Source: Flavobacterium zhairuonense
Lineage (GTDB): Bacteria; Bacteroidota; Bacteroidia; Flavobacteriales; Flavobacteriaceae
DNA length: 64,000 nt
Assembly (NCBI RefSeq): GCF_004352915.1
Contig: NZ_SJSY01000068.1
Location: 1-64,000 of the forward strand
Direction of reading: 5' to 3'
Part shown: one piece after another, positions 18,425-27,655 of the stretch
Position numbering within the stretch: the first letter of the stretch is position 1
How the letters are laid out: every line of letters begins with the position of its first letter
Notes under the pieces: model-generated
Told to the model about the DNA's origin: nothing
Databases searched by the model: none
The model's input: only the letters and a program-made list of their open reading frames with translations
Translations under genes and position numbers: made by a program

Positions 18425-21424
18425 TTATAACTGTTCTAAAGTATCACAGTGATATTCTCTTTTTTCTTTTCTTGTTGGCGCCTGAGTGCTGTTTCCTTTG
18501 TTTTTTTCTTGCAGCATTTGTCCAATCAATTCGTTTCTTTCTTTAGTGATGGCCAATTGTTTTTGAGCATCTTTTTCGATATCAAAATAAACTACACCTT
18601 CAATAATTGTTTTTTCAGCTTTAGCATAAATAGACAATGGATTTTCGCTCCATAAAACAACATCGGCATCTTTGCCTACTTTCAAGCTTCCTACTTTATC
18701 ATCAATGTGTAATAATTTTGCTGGGTTCAAAGTCACAAATTTCCAAGCATCTTCTTCAGATACATTTCCGTATTTTACAGCTTTTGCAGCTTCCTGGTTC
18801 AATCTTCTTGACATTTCAGCATCATCAGAGTTGTAGGCAACAACTAAGCCTTCATTATGCATAATTGGTCCATTGTACGGAATTGCATCGTTAACCTCAA
18901 ATTTATAAGCCCACCAGTCAGAGAATGTTGAAGCTCCAACACCGTGTTCTTTCATTTTATCGGCAACTTTATAACCTTCTAAAATGTGTGTGAAAGTATT
19001 TACTCTGAAATTGAATTTTTCAGCAACATTCATCAACATCAAAATTTCTGATTCTACATAAGAGTGACAAGTAATGAAACGCTCTTTGTTTAAAATTTCA
19101 GCAAGAGTTTGTAATTCTAAATCCACTCTTGGCGCTTTTCCTTTTTTATTTCCACCGTTGAATTTTTTCCAGTTTTCGTCGTATTCTTTAGCCAATTGGA
19201 AATAATCTGTGAAAACTTGTTCAACTCCCATTCTGGTTTGTGGAAAACGAGTTGGATTGTCAATTCCCCAGTTCGCTTGTTTTACGTTTTCCCCCAAAGC
19301 GAATTTGATGAATTTTGGTTGGTTTTTGTACAACATATCTTCTGCGGCAGAACCCCATTTCCATTTTACAATTGCAGATCTTCCGCCAATTGGGTTTGCA
19401 GATCCGTGCAATAATTGAGAAATCGTCACACCTCCAGCTAAATCTCTATAAATATTAATGTCTTCAGAGTTTACAACATCTTGAATCGTAACTTCGGCAG
19501 TTGAGTTGTGTCCGCTTTCGTTTACACCTTTAGAAATTGCAATATGTGAATGTTCGTCAATAATTCCGCTTGTAATATGTTTTCCTTTTGCATCAATTAC
19601 AGTTGCAGATGCGTCAGAAAGATTTTTCCCAACAGCAGCAATTTTTCCGTTTTTGATCAAAACATCAGTTTCAGTAAGAATTCCTTCTTTTTCATTTGTC
19701 CAAACTGTAGCATTTTTGAACAATAAAGTTTGAGCAGTTTGTTTTTTAGTATCTCCAAAAGCAACGTTTGGATACGTTACTGGCATAACTGCATTTGGTT
19801 TTTCTGGTTTAACGGTATCCTTAACCGCTACAAACGGACTAGTTTTTACTGCATTCCAAACTAATTCATCTCCGTTTGCTAAAACAGCTTTTCCAGAAAG
19901 CGCATCTGTTTTTTCAACAAATCCAGTTAAACGTGCAAAGTTTGATTTAATAGTATCTGCAGGTTTGATGACAAGTGAAACCCAATTTTTAGCAATTGAA
20001 AAAGTGCTTTTTACTTTTTTAGCATCAGTAGTTGTAATTTCTGATTTTTGAGCATCAGCCGTTCCGTCGATTTTCCATTTATAAGTATCTTTTCCAACAG
20101 TCAAGTTGTAATTTCCACGAATATCTTTTGCATTGATATCGTTCACGATATATTTGCTTCCTTGAACCCAGTTTTCATACAAAACTGTTTTTTCGTCAAA
20201 AATTTCGCCAGAAGTAATAATGAAATTGGCAAAACTTCCCGTTTTCAAACTTCCAACTTCGTCGCTTTTTCCTAAAATCGCCGCCGGAATTGTAGTTAAT
20301 GCTTCTAAAGCTTTTGTCTTATCAAAACCATATTTTATTGCTTTCAATAAATTAGGTTTAAAATCTTCAATCTTTTTTAATTTGTCTGTTGTCAAAGCAA
20401 AAACAACTCCGTTTTCTGAAAGCACTTTTAAGTTTGTTGGCGCTTGATTCCAGAAACGCATATCAGCCAATTCAATTTGGTTTGACAAATATGGATTAGA
20501 AACATCATAAGCATCTGGAAAACTTATTGGAATGATGAATTTTGCATTCGTAGCTTTGATTTCTTCAATTCTTTCAAATTCGTTTCCGCTTCCTTTTAAA
20601 ACGTAGTTTAAACCAAATTCTTTCGCAATTTTTGAAGCTCTTAAGCTGTTTAATTTATCTTCTGTCGCAAAAATCTGAACCAATTTTTCATTGCTAGCCA
20701 GAGCTTCTAATGATAAATCTTTGGTTTCAGAATTTCCTTTTTTGTACCAATCTAAATCTAAATACATTTGACGCAATAAAGCCATCATCCCCATCAAAGA
20801 GCTTGGATATGCCTGATTTGTCAAAGCACTTTTTGTAAAAGCAAAGTGATTTGTTAGTTTGTTTGAAATGATTTGTTTGCTGTTGTCTTCATTATTAAGA
20901 GCAACTAGAGCTCCAGTTCCTTGAGCGATTCCGTCAATGGTGTGAGTTCCAACAACTCCAAAACCAGCTTTCAAAAATTCTTCCGCTTTTGGTTGGTCGT
21001 ATTTGAAAGTTTCGTAACCGTTTACTTCAGGTCTAACGCTTTCGTTCCAGTAATAGCCAGTTCTTTTTGTATCATAAATCTGGTTGCGGTTGCGTCCTGG
21101 AGGTAAGTTAGATTTTGGTTTTTCGATTCCAAAATTAGTATAGACATCAATAAATGATGGGTAAATTGTTTTTCCTGCCAGATCAATCGTGATGCTGTTT
21201 TTAGGAATTGCAATTGAAGTTCCAACTGAAACAACTTTTCCGTCTTGGATCAGCAATGTTCCTTTTTCAATTTTTTGAGTTGGAGTAACATAAATAGTGG
21301 CGTTCGTAAAAACAGTGTAATTTTTACTTTTGTTGTGCACACTTTCATTAACAGGGAAATAGTCTTGAGCATACGTTTTTGTTAAAAAAACGCTCAAAAA
21401 GAGTAGTAGTAGGGCTTTTTTCAT
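18425..21424 (-). CDS. Exported double-domain amidohydrolase
   Basis: 999 residues with a signal peptide ending TKTYAQ. Two amidohydrolase modules are arranged in tandem. The first (about 35-430) reads YPSFIDVYTNFG where HxH belongs and looks inactive. An intervening beta-rich stretch spans about 430-560. The second (about 565-960) keeps HxH in IDEHSHIA, the lysine region IKFALGEN, histidines in TCHSY and FTHILEG, and the aspartate of NSDDAEM, so it should be active. It resembles peptidase- or imidazolonepropionase-like secreted hydrolases of Bacteroidota. The substrate is unknown. It is the promoter-proximal gene, 38 bp before the degenerate paralogue. Confidence 0.88.
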   Translation of the reverse strand: MKKALLLLFLSVFLTKTYAQDYFPVNESVHNKSKNYTVFTNATIYVTPTQKIEKGTLLIQDGKVVSVGTSIAIPKNSITIDLAGKTIYPSFIDVYTNFGIEKPKSNLPPGRNRNQIYDTKRTGYYWNESVRPEVNGYETFKYDQPKAEEFLKAGFGVVGTHTIDGIAQGTGALVALNNEDNSKQIISNKLTNHFAFTKSALTNQAYPSSLMGMMALLRQMYLDLDWYKKGNSETKDLSLEALASNEKLVQIFATEDKLNSLRASKIAKEFGLNYVLKGSGNEFERIEEIKATNAKFIIPISFPDAYDVSNPYLSNQIELADMRFWNQAPTNLKVLSENGVVFALTTDKLKKIEDFKPNLLKAIKYGFDKTKALEALTTIPAAILGKSDEVGSLKTGSFANFIITSGEIFDEKTVLYENWVQGSKYIVNDINAKDIRGNYNLTVGKDTYKWKIDGTADAQKSEITTTDAKKVKSTFSIAKNWVSLVIKPADTIKSNFARLTGFVEKTDALSGKAVLANGDELVWNAVKTSPFVAVKDTVKPEKPNAVMPVTYPNVAFGDTKKQTAQTLLFKNATVWTNEKEGILTETDVLIKNGKIAAVGKNLSDASATVIDAKGKHITSGIIDEHSHIAISKGVNESGHNSTAEVTIQDVVNSEDINIYRDLAGGVTISQLLHGSANPIGGRSAIVKWKWGSAAEDMLYKNQPKFIKFALGENVKQANWGIDNPTRFPQTRMGVEQVFTDYFQLAKEYDENWKKFNGGNKKGKAPRVDLELQTLAEILNKERFITCHSYVESEILMLMNVAEKFNFRVNTFTHILEGYKVADKMKEHGVGASTFSDWWAYKFEVNDAIPYNGPIMHNEGLVVAYNSDDAEMSRRLNQEAAKAVKYGNVSEEDAWKFVTLNPAKLLHIDDKVGSLKVGKDADVVLWSENPLSIYAKAEKTIIEGVVYFDIEKDAQKQLAITKERNELIGQMLQEKNKGNSTQAPTRKEKREYHCDTLEQL

Positions 21425-21555
21425 ATGGTATTTGCTAATTTGTTGCTAAAAATATGAAAATATGTTAGATAAGTTTTAATTTTCCAAAATGTTTTTTCTC
21501 TATTTTAGATGAAGATTTAGGTAAACCACTGATGGATAGTGTATATAGGACATTT

Positions 21556-22533
21556 ATGAAAAATTCGCAAAAAATAAAATGGGGAATTATTGGTTTGGGA
21601 AACATAGCTAATCAATTTGCTTCAGATTTACTATTGCTGGAAGATGCTGAATTGACAGCAGTTGCTTCTAGAGATTTATTTAAAGCCAATGATTTTGCCC
21701 AAAAATACAATTGTTCAAAAGCCTACGATTCAAATGAATCACTTTTTGCCGATGAAGAAGTTGAAATTATTTACATTGCCACACCACACGATTCGCACGC
21801 TGCATTATCGATTAAAGCATTAGAATCTGGAAAACATGTTTTATGTGAAAAACCGTTGTCACTTTCTTATTCGGATGCCATTCGAATGACTGAAGCTTCA
21901 AAAAAGAATAATAAGTTCTTTATGGAAGCATTCTGGACCCGATTTATTCCCACAACAAAAGAGGTTTTAGATAAAGTGGCAAAGGAAGAAATAGGCGAAG
22001 TAAAATACATAAATGCCGATTTTGCTTTCCGCGGAAGCGAAACTGAAAATCTGAGGCTTTTTGATAAAAAACTTGGCGGAGGCGCGCTGTTTGATATTGG
22101 CGTTTATCCGTTATTTCTCTCTTATATACTATTAGGTAAACCAAAAGAAATTATCGCAAAAGCAATTATGCATAAAAACAATATTGATTTGCAGACTTCT
22201 ATGATTTTGCAATATGAATCGGCACAATCGATTTTGCATGCTTCCATAGTTTCCGATTCGGATATGAAAGCAACTATTGCCGGAACAAAAGGAAGAATTG
22301 AACTCAATTCGCCTTGGTTTGTTGCCGATGGATATTCTTTATTTATAAACGACGAAAAAGAAGCGGTTGTCAGTTTGCCAGTCTTAGGAAAGGGATATTC
22401 ACATGAAATTATGGAATGTCATAATTGTATTCGAAATGGCCAAATTGAAAGTGAGTTTTGGTCGCATCAAAATAGTTTGGATTTGAGTGGGATTGTCGAG
22501 GAGATTAAAAAACAGATTGGTCTGAAGTTTTAA
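21556..22533 (+). CDS. Gfo/Idh/MocA family oxidoreductase, cytoplasmic
   Basis: About 325 residues from the ATG at 21556. An in-frame ATG at 21532 would add eight residues that are not family-like. Rossmann motif IKWGIIGLGNIANQF, then IYIATPHDSHAALSIKALESG and the EKP motif HVLCEKPLS. GGGALFDIGVYPL is the family's C-terminal domain start. These are probable NAD(P)-dependent dehydrogenases of trans-dihydrodiol or sugar type. No signal peptide, unlike the gene at the window start. Divergent from the amidohydrolase operon. Confidence 0.9.
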   Translation: MKNSQKIKWGIIGLGNIANQFASDLLLLEDAELTAVASRDLFKANDFAQKYNCSKAYDSNESLFADEEVEIIYIATPHDSHAALSIKALESGKHVLCEKPLSLSYSDAIRMTEASKKNNKFFMEAFWTRFIPTTKEVLDKVAKEEIGEVKYINADFAFRGSETENLRLFDKKLGGGALFDIGVYPLFLSYILLGKPKEIIAKAIMHKNNIDLQTSMILQYESAQSILHASIVSDSDMKATIAGTKGRIELNSPWFVADGYSLFINDEKEAVVSLPVLGKGYSHEIMECHNCIRNGQIESEFWSHQNSLDLSGIVEEIKKQIGLKF

Positions 22534-22610
22534 TTTAAATTTATTGTAATAAAATATTTACAATAATTATTTTTTCATTAGTTTTAAAAACAATTAATGA
22601 AAGAAGAATT

Positions 22611-24146
22611 ATGCTAGTAAAAGTTTATGGAAGCGCCGTTTTTGGAGTAGAAGCAACCACCATTACAATGGAAGTTCATATGGATAAAGGGATTGGTTAT
22701 CATTTAGTTGGACTTCCAGATAATGCTATAAAAGAAAGCAGTTTTAGAATTGCAGCCGCTTTAAAAAACAACGGATTAAATCTTCCTGGAAAAAAAATAA
22801 CCATCAATATGGCGCCCGCCGACCTCAGAAAAGAAGGTTCTGCATATGATTTGCCACTCGCTATGGGAATTTTGGTTGGTTCTGACCAAATAAAAGCACC
22901 CGAAATTGAACAATACATTATTATGGGCGAACTTTCGTTAGATGGAAGTTTACAGCCTATTCGTGGTGCATTGCCCATTGCTATAAAAGCAAAAGAAGAA
23001 GGTTATAAAGGATTTTTTCTTCCCATTCAAAATGTAAAAGAAGCAGCAATTGTTGCCGGACTCGATGTTTATGGCGTTTCAAATCTTCAGGAAATAATAG
23101 ACTTTTTTAAAGGAAAAGGAACTCTCGAGCCGACTGTTATAGATACTCGAACTGAATTTTATAAAACACTCGATTTCCCCGAATTTGATTTTTCAGATGT
23201 CCGTGGTCAGGAAAGCATCAAACGTTGTATGGAAATTGCGGCAGCTGGAGGTCATAATATCATTTTAATTGGTCCGCCGGGAGCGGGAAAAACAATGCTG
23301 GCAAAACGTGTTCCGAGTATTTTGCCTCCAATGACTTTGCGTGAAGCTTTGGAAACTACAAAAATTCATAGCGTTGCCGGAAAATTAAAAGAAGTCGGTT
23401 TAATGAATCAGCGACCGTTTCGAAGCCCGCACCATACCATTTCGAACGTTGCTTTAGTCGGAGGAGGAAGTTATCCGCAACCAGGCGAAATTTCAATGGC
23501 ACATAACGGTGTTTTATTTTTGGATGAATTACCCGAATTTAAACGCGATGTTTTAGAAGTGATGCGTCAACCCCTTGAAGATCGTGAAGTAACCATTTCT
23601 CGTGCTAAATTTACCGTTACATATCCGTCGTCATTTATGTTGGTAGCGAGCATGAACCCAAGTCCGAGTGGATTTTTTAATGATCCAAGTATGCCGAATA
23701 CCTCATCGCCACATGAGATGCAACGTTATATGAGCAAAATTTCGGGTCCGCTTTTAGACCGAATTGACATTCATATCGAAGTAACACCTGTTCCTTTCGA
23801 GAAATTAGCAGACGACCGAAAAGCCGAAAGCAGTGTTGAAATCAGAAAACGTGTCACCGCAGCCAGAGAAATTCAGACGAAGCGTTTTCAGGAAATTGAA
23901 AACATACATTACAATGCACAAATGAGTTCTAAGCTAATTCGGGAATTTTGCGCTTTAGACGATCAATCAAAAGAACTCTTAAAAACCGCAATGGAACGCC
24001 TGAATCTTTCCGCAAGAGCTTACGATAGAATTTTGAAAGTATCTAGAACAATTGCTGACTTAGATCATTCAGAAAATATTGTCTCGCACCATATTGCGGA
24101 AGCTATTCAGTATAGAAGTTTGGATCGTGAAGGATGGCTTGGTTAA
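22611..24146 (+). CDS. comM: YifB/ComM family AAA+ ATPase (Mg chelatase-like)
   Basis: 511 residues. The N-terminal ChlI-like domain includes ATTITMEVHMDKGIGYHLVGL and PADLRKEGSAYDLP. Walker A is GPPGAGKT at 221-228, followed by RPFRSPHHTIS, Walker B-like GVLFLDELPEF and the C-terminal Mg-chelatase domain. In competent bacteria ComM is a branch-migration helicase that helps integrate transformed DNA; in others the role is less clear. Length is normal and it is a single gene. Confidence 0.95.
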   Translation: MLVKVYGSAVFGVEATTITMEVHMDKGIGYHLVGLPDNAIKESSFRIAAALKNNGLNLPGKKITINMAPADLRKEGSAYDLPLAMGILVGSDQIKAPEIEQYIIMGELSLDGSLQPIRGALPIAIKAKEEGYKGFFLPIQNVKEAAIVAGLDVYGVSNLQEIIDFFKGKGTLEPTVIDTRTEFYKTLDFPEFDFSDVRGQESIKRCMEIAAAGGHNIILIGPPGAGKTMLAKRVPSILPPMTLREALETTKIHSVAGKLKEVGLMNQRPFRSPHHTISNVALVGGGSYPQPGEISMAHNGVLFLDELPEFKRDVLEVMRQPLEDREVTISRAKFTVTYPSSFMLVASMNPSPSGFFNDPSMPNTSSPHEMQRYMSKISGPLLDRIDIHIEVTPVPFEKLADDRKAESSVEIRKRVTAAREIQTKRFQEIENIHYNAQMSSKLIREFCALDDQSKELLKTAMERLNLSARAYDRILKVSRTIADLDHSENIVSHHIAEAIQYRSLDREGWLG

Positions 24147-24188
24147 ATATTAATTGTTAATTATTAATTGTGAATTATAAAAATGATT

Positions 24189-24253
24189 GTCACCCTGAGC
24201 GGAGTCGAAGGCGTTCCTATTGAAACGTGGGCTTCGACTACGCTCAGCCTGAC
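24189..24253. repeat. Inverted repeat after comM
   Basis: 22-bp arms 24189-24210 (GTCACCCTGAGCGGAGTCGA...) and 24232-24253 match at 19 of 22. Followed by several copies of GAAACCTGAAAC at 24263-24303, a motif also seen near 4875. Confidence 0.8.
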
Positions 24254-24308
24254 AATGTGAGTGAAACCTGAAACCTGAAACTTGAAACCTGAAACCTGAA
24301 ACTAAAAC

Positions 24309-24680
24309 TTAATTTCCTTTCATTTCTTTCACTTCTTGTACAGGTTTGTGAAAACTACTTCTGTTAGTTGTAACAATCAAAACGCCGGCTTCACCGTAAG
24401 TTCCATAAATACTGATTCCTTTTTGTTTATCGATCGGAATAATTTTCGCGATTTCAATTTTAGACAAAACAAGTTTTTCTTTTTCCAAATCCTGAAAACG
24501 ATGCGGAATTCCATCGACAACAACGATAGGTTTATCTGTAATTTTTCCTGTTTTCGCTAAATTGGCAATAGAATCAGAAAGGTAAAACTTGTCTTTTCCT
24601 TCGTCCGAAAGTTCATAGTTGCTTTGAGAAAATGCTGAAAAAGTGGCAAGAAAAAGAGTCGCGGTAATAAACTTGGTCAT
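24309..24680 (-). CDS. Small exported protein resembling a TonB plug segment
   Basis: 123 residues with a signal peptide (ITATLFLATFSAFSQ). The rest resembles the part of a TonB-receptor plug domain that reads ...VVDG... ESI...IYG..G.NGVI.ITT. Here that is KPIVVVDGIPHRF (about 50-62), IEIAKIIPIDKQKGISIYGTYGEAGVLIVTT (about 76-106). There is no beta barrel, so it is not a transporter. Such stand-alone plug-like proteins occur in Bacteroidota with unknown function. Family assignment is by pattern only. Confidence 0.7.
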   Translation of the reverse strand: MTKFITATLFLATFSAFSQSNYELSDEGKDKFYLSDSIANLAKTGKITDKPIVVVDGIPHRFQDLEKEKLVLSKIEIAKIIPIDKQKGISIYGTYGEAGVLIVTTNRSSFHKPVQEVKEMKGN

Positions 24681-24805
24681 ACTTTTTTTGGTTAGAATTG
24701 TTAGTGTAAAAGGTTGTTTTTTAATTTGTTTTGATATAAATCAAAATCGAAAATACGATTTTTAATGTTAATTAAATCAGCTCATTAATACAAAAAAATC
24801 ATAAA

Positions 24806-24833
24806 AAATCCCGCTTCGTGAAAAGCGGGATTT
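24806..24833 (-). terminator. Terminator of the arsR-AHSA1 operon
   Basis: Stem AAATCCCGCTT / AAGCGGGATTT with a minus-strand T run, 21 bp after the stop of the second AHSA1 gene. Confidence 0.88.
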
Positions 24834-24853
24834 CATTAATAAATCAAGAAAAA

Positions 24854-25357
24854 TTATTTTTGTTTCTCTGCAAAAATGGCATCTAAACCTTCCATCGCAC
24901 GAGTAAAACCTTCTTTGAATCCCATTTGAATCAACATTTCTAAGTCAGAAAGTTTTTCATGTTTGATTGCAATATCAACAAAAGTTGAACCGTCCTTTTC
25001 TGAAAAGCTGACATTCCAGTTAGACCTCGGAAATTCGGTATTTAAATTTCCTTCGCTGTCGCAAAAGGCATCCAAATATTTAAAATTTGTCTTCGGGCTG
25101 ATTGAAGTAAAATCGGCAATTGCCCAATGTTCTTCGCCTTCTGGGCCAACCATTGCATAAAGTCGGCGACCGCCTTCTTTAAAATCCATGCTTTTCGTTC
25201 GGGCTTTCCAAGGAGCTGGCGCCCACCATTGGTCTAGAATTTCAGCTTCTGTCCATGCCGACCAAACGTCAGACAATGAAGCATTAAATTCACGTTTTAC
25301 ATTTACTGTACTTGTTTCTTTATCTACAGTAAAATCCATTAAAAGATTTGATTTCAT
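24854..25357 (-). CDS. SRPBCC/AHSA1 domain protein, copy 2
   Basis: 167 residues forming one AHSA1-type START-like fold: VKREFNASLSDVWSAWTEAEIL, DQWWAPAP, FKEGGRRLYAMVGPEG, and a C-terminal amphipathic helix MGFKEGFTRAMEGLDAIF. These bind hydrophobic ligands. Many sit beside ArsR-type regulators. It is a tandem duplicate of the next gene, with more than half the residues identical. A 27-bp leader is shared exactly (25351-25377 and 25896-25922). Confidence 0.9.
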   Translation of the reverse strand: MKSNLLMDFTVDKETSTVNVKREFNASLSDVWSAWTEAEILDQWWAPAPWKARTKSMDFKEGGRRLYAMVGPEGEEHWAIADFTSISPKTNFKYLDAFCDSEGNLNTEFPRSNWNVSFSEKDGSTFVDIAIKHEKLSDLEMLIQMGFKEGFTRAMEGLDAIFAEKQK

Positions 25358-25401
25358 TTTCTTTAGATTTTAAATTCGTTAATTGATTTAAAAAAAGACT
25401 C

Positions 25402-25902
25402 TTATTTTTTAGCTTCCAAAATTTTATCCAAGCTGTCCATCGCAGATGTAAAACCTTCTTTGAAGCCAGTTTCTATTAATTGTTCTATTTCGGCCAAATT
25501 GTCTCTGTGAATCGCAATATCAACAATTGTAGCATTCCCTTCCTCAGAAAATGTAACGCTCCAATTTGAACTTCCAAAATTCGGAATTGGATTTTCGTCG
25601 GCATCACAAAAAGTTGAAGTGTGTTTGAAATTCGTTTTTGGAGAAATTGAAGTGTATTCAAAAAAACTCCATCGCTCGTCGCCTTCAGGAGTAACCATTG
25701 CATATAATCTTCGTCCGCCTTCCTTAAATTCCATTCTTTTTGTTTTAGATTTTATGGGAGCCGGTGCCCACCATTGATCCAGAATTTCAGCTTCTGTCCA
25801 TGCCGACCAAACATTTGATAATGGAGCGTTGAATTTGCGTTTTACGTTTACCGTTTTATTTTCCTTGTCTAGGGAAAAATTCATTAATAAATCAGATTTC
25901 AT
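25402..25902 (-). CDS. SRPBCC/AHSA1 domain protein, copy 1
   Basis: 166 residues with the same layout as its neighbour: VKRKFNAPLSNVWSAWTEAE, DQWWAPAPIK, FKEGGRRLYAMVTPEG and TGFKEGFTSAMDSLDKIL. Its start overlaps the end of the ArsR gene by 11 bp, so the two are probably translationally coupled. It is the middle gene of a three-gene operon. Confidence 0.9.
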   Translation of the reverse strand: MKSDLLMNFSLDKENKTVNVKRKFNAPLSNVWSAWTEAEILDQWWAPAPIKSKTKRMEFKEGGRRLYAMVTPEGDERWSFFEYTSISPKTNFKHTSTFCDADENPIPNFGSSNWSVTFSEEGNATIVDIAIHRDNLAEIEQLIETGFKEGFTSAMDSLDKILEAKK

Positions 25903-26218
25903 TTTCTTTAGATTTTAAATTCATTAATACTTGATCTAATTGGCTGAAACGGCTTTCCCAAATTTTCTTGAACTGTTCCATCCATTGATCTACTTCTTTC
26001 ATTTTGTCAATTTTGAGCTGATAATAAATTTCTCTGCCCAGTTTTTTTTCTTCCAATAAATCACATTCGTTCAAAACTTTAATGTGTTTAGAAACTGCTT
26101 GTCTTGTGGTTTTGAATTGTTCTGCGATTGCATTTGGGGTTAATGCAGTTGTCGAAACCAAAACTAAAATCGCTCTTCGAGTCGGATCGGCGATTGCTTG
26201 AAAAATATCTCGTTTCAT
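25892..26218 (-). CDS. ArsR-family winged-helix repressor
   Basis: 108 residues from the ATG at 26216-26218. A TTG at 26237-26239 would lengthen it but lies inside an operator dyad, so it is rejected. Winged helix: IFQAIADPTRRAILVLV, TPNAIAEQFKTTRQAVSKHIKVLNECDLL, then KLGREIYYQL (wing). There are no metal-site cysteines, so it is unlikely to sense metal. This is the subtype commonly paired with AHSA1 proteins. It probably represses its own operon through the dyads at 26236-26276. Confidence 0.93.
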   Translation of the reverse strand: MKRDIFQAIADPTRRAILVLVSTTALTPNAIAEQFKTTRQAVSKHIKVLNECDLLEEKKLGREIYYQLKIDKMKEVDQWMEQFKKIWESRFSQLDQVLMNLKSKENEI

Positions 26219-26235
26219 TTTTAAAATAGAATTAC

Positions 26236-26279
26236 GCAACTAATCAGTTGCAAATATACGCAACTTTTTGGTTGCGCAA
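26236..26279 (-). promoter_or_regulatory. Promoter with two operator dyads for the arsR operon
   Basis: Two perfect dyads, GCAACT-AATC-AGTTGC (26236-26251) and CGCAAC-TTTTTG-GTTGCG (26259-26276), share the half-site GCAAC. Between them, on the minus strand, lies TATATTTG (26251-26258), a match to TAnnTTTG. A TTG 18 bp further upstream (26277-26279) can serve as the -33 box. Repressor bound here would block both promoter elements. Confidence 0.8.
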
Positions 26280-26320
26280 TTTAAAAAAGCATATTTTTTT
26301 AAAGAAAAGAATCTAAACAA

Positions 26321-26349
26321 AAAAAGGCGCATCAAAAATGCGCCTTTTT
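26321..26349 (-). terminator. Terminator of the 26371 lipoprotein gene
   Basis: Perfect 12-bp stem AAAAAGGCGCAT / ATGCGCCTTTTT, 22 bp beyond the stop. Confidence 0.9.
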
Positions 26350-26370
26350 CTTTATAAACGTGTTATATAA

Positions 26371-27558
26371 TTACCGTCTAAATTTATTCTTTACAATGAT
26401 GTCTTTTAGCTTGGCTTTCAGATCTTCGCCTGTATCATAAACCATTTGTTCGTTATTTGGAAACAAGACCGCACGTTTATTGAAGTTGCCTAGATAATTG
26501 TCATCGCAAGCATTTTTGTCGCCTTTATAAGTCGAATAGATATTCTCAAAAACAAATTCACTGCTAATTGGAAATGTTTGAACGAGCTGATTCGATTTCA
26601 AATCAACGTAATCCACTTTTGCAGTAACCTGGCACGATTTGAATTGTCTAAATTCATAGACCGTTGCGCGAAGAATTTTAAAATTATCTACTTTAATTTC
26701 CTTTCCAAGACTGTCTTTTACAGGCTTTCCACGGCTGTCCAAAAGTGTTTTTACGCCATCTTTTACCTGTCTTTCTTTAGTAAATTCCTTTTCTTTGATT
26801 TGCTCTGGAGAAATATAAATATCTCTAAAATTAATAATCAGACTATAATCGTAGTTCACATTTTTTTGTCTCGCACTATGATAAACCGTCCATTTGTCGT
26901 TTAATCCATAAGTTTTAAAATCCAATAAATCGTCCTGAAGCATTTTTGGAATCACCATATTGGTTTCGTTTTTGGCATAAACATCCACAAAATCAGTTCC
27001 TTTAAACTGAGCATCATCCATCAGTTTTTTTGCATTTTTGTAATTCGGATTTAAACTTTCCAAATAGGCAAAATCATCGTAAGCTTTTCTGAAATCCAAT
27101 TTGCTATTCGATTTCAAAAGGGCAGAAGCGTTTTCATACAGATATTTTGAAAGTGCGTTTTTGCTGTTTATAATTTCATTTGAATAATTATCAAACGGAA
27201 AAAGTGCGTTTCTTCCCTGTTTTATCAACTTCAAAGGCAAAATTGGTCTAATTTTTTCCTGACGGTTATTTAGCTGTACATAAGTGTTGTAAATGGGTTC
27301 AGCATTTGCGGGATTGTTTTCTTTGTTGAGCATTTCAAGATTACGCAAGTCACGATCTTTCGCTTTAGCAAAAGCTTCTTCAAGCAGATACACATAATCT
27401 TGTTTTCCTTTTGAATCTTTATTAGTTCTTAAAGCTTCAACTGCGCGGTCAATTGCGCCGTCATAATTACCGTCGCTTATTAAAGCTTGGGTTGTTTTTA
27501 CACCGCAAGACGAAAAGGTTAAAAATAATATAGAAAATAGAAAAGTAATTTTTTGCAT
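26371..27558 (-). CDS. Lipoprotein of unknown function
   Basis: 395 residues with lipobox TFSSC (C18). Residues 25-190 look helical and TPR-like: SDGNYDGAIDRAVEALRTNK, DFRKAYDDFAYLESLNPNYKNA. The C-terminal half (about 200-390) is predicted to be mixed beta with few obvious motifs (RDIYISPEQIKEKEFTKERQ). No enzymatic motif is visible. It is a single gene with its own terminator. Probably an inner-face outer-membrane or periplasmic lipoprotein; no function is assigned. Confidence 0.8.
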   Translation of the reverse strand: MQKITFLFSILFLTFSSCGVKTTQALISDGNYDGAIDRAVEALRTNKDSKGKQDYVYLLEEAFAKAKDRDLRNLEMLNKENNPANAEPIYNTYVQLNNRQEKIRPILPLKLIKQGRNALFPFDNYSNEIINSKNALSKYLYENASALLKSNSKLDFRKAYDDFAYLESLNPNYKNAKKLMDDAQFKGTDFVDVYAKNETNMVIPKMLQDDLLDFKTYGLNDKWTVYHSARQKNVNYDYSLIINFRDIYISPEQIKEKEFTKERQVKDGVKTLLDSRGKPVKDSLGKEIKVDNFKILRATVYEFRQFKSCQVTAKVDYVDLKSNQLVQTFPISSEFVFENIYSTYKGDKNACDDNYLGNFNKRAVLFPNNEQMVYDTGEDLKAKLKDIIVKNKFRR

Positions 27559-27655
27559 GTTGTATTTTTTGAAGGTGTAAATATATCTTTTTAACTTTCA
27601 ACAACTATGCCTTTTTTTAGATTTTTTAAGGAGCAGAAAACCACGTTTTCATAAG

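Noticed and set aside
26219-26239. TTG start for the ArsR-type regulator
   Set aside because: The codon is within an operator dyad and the extra residues are not family-like.
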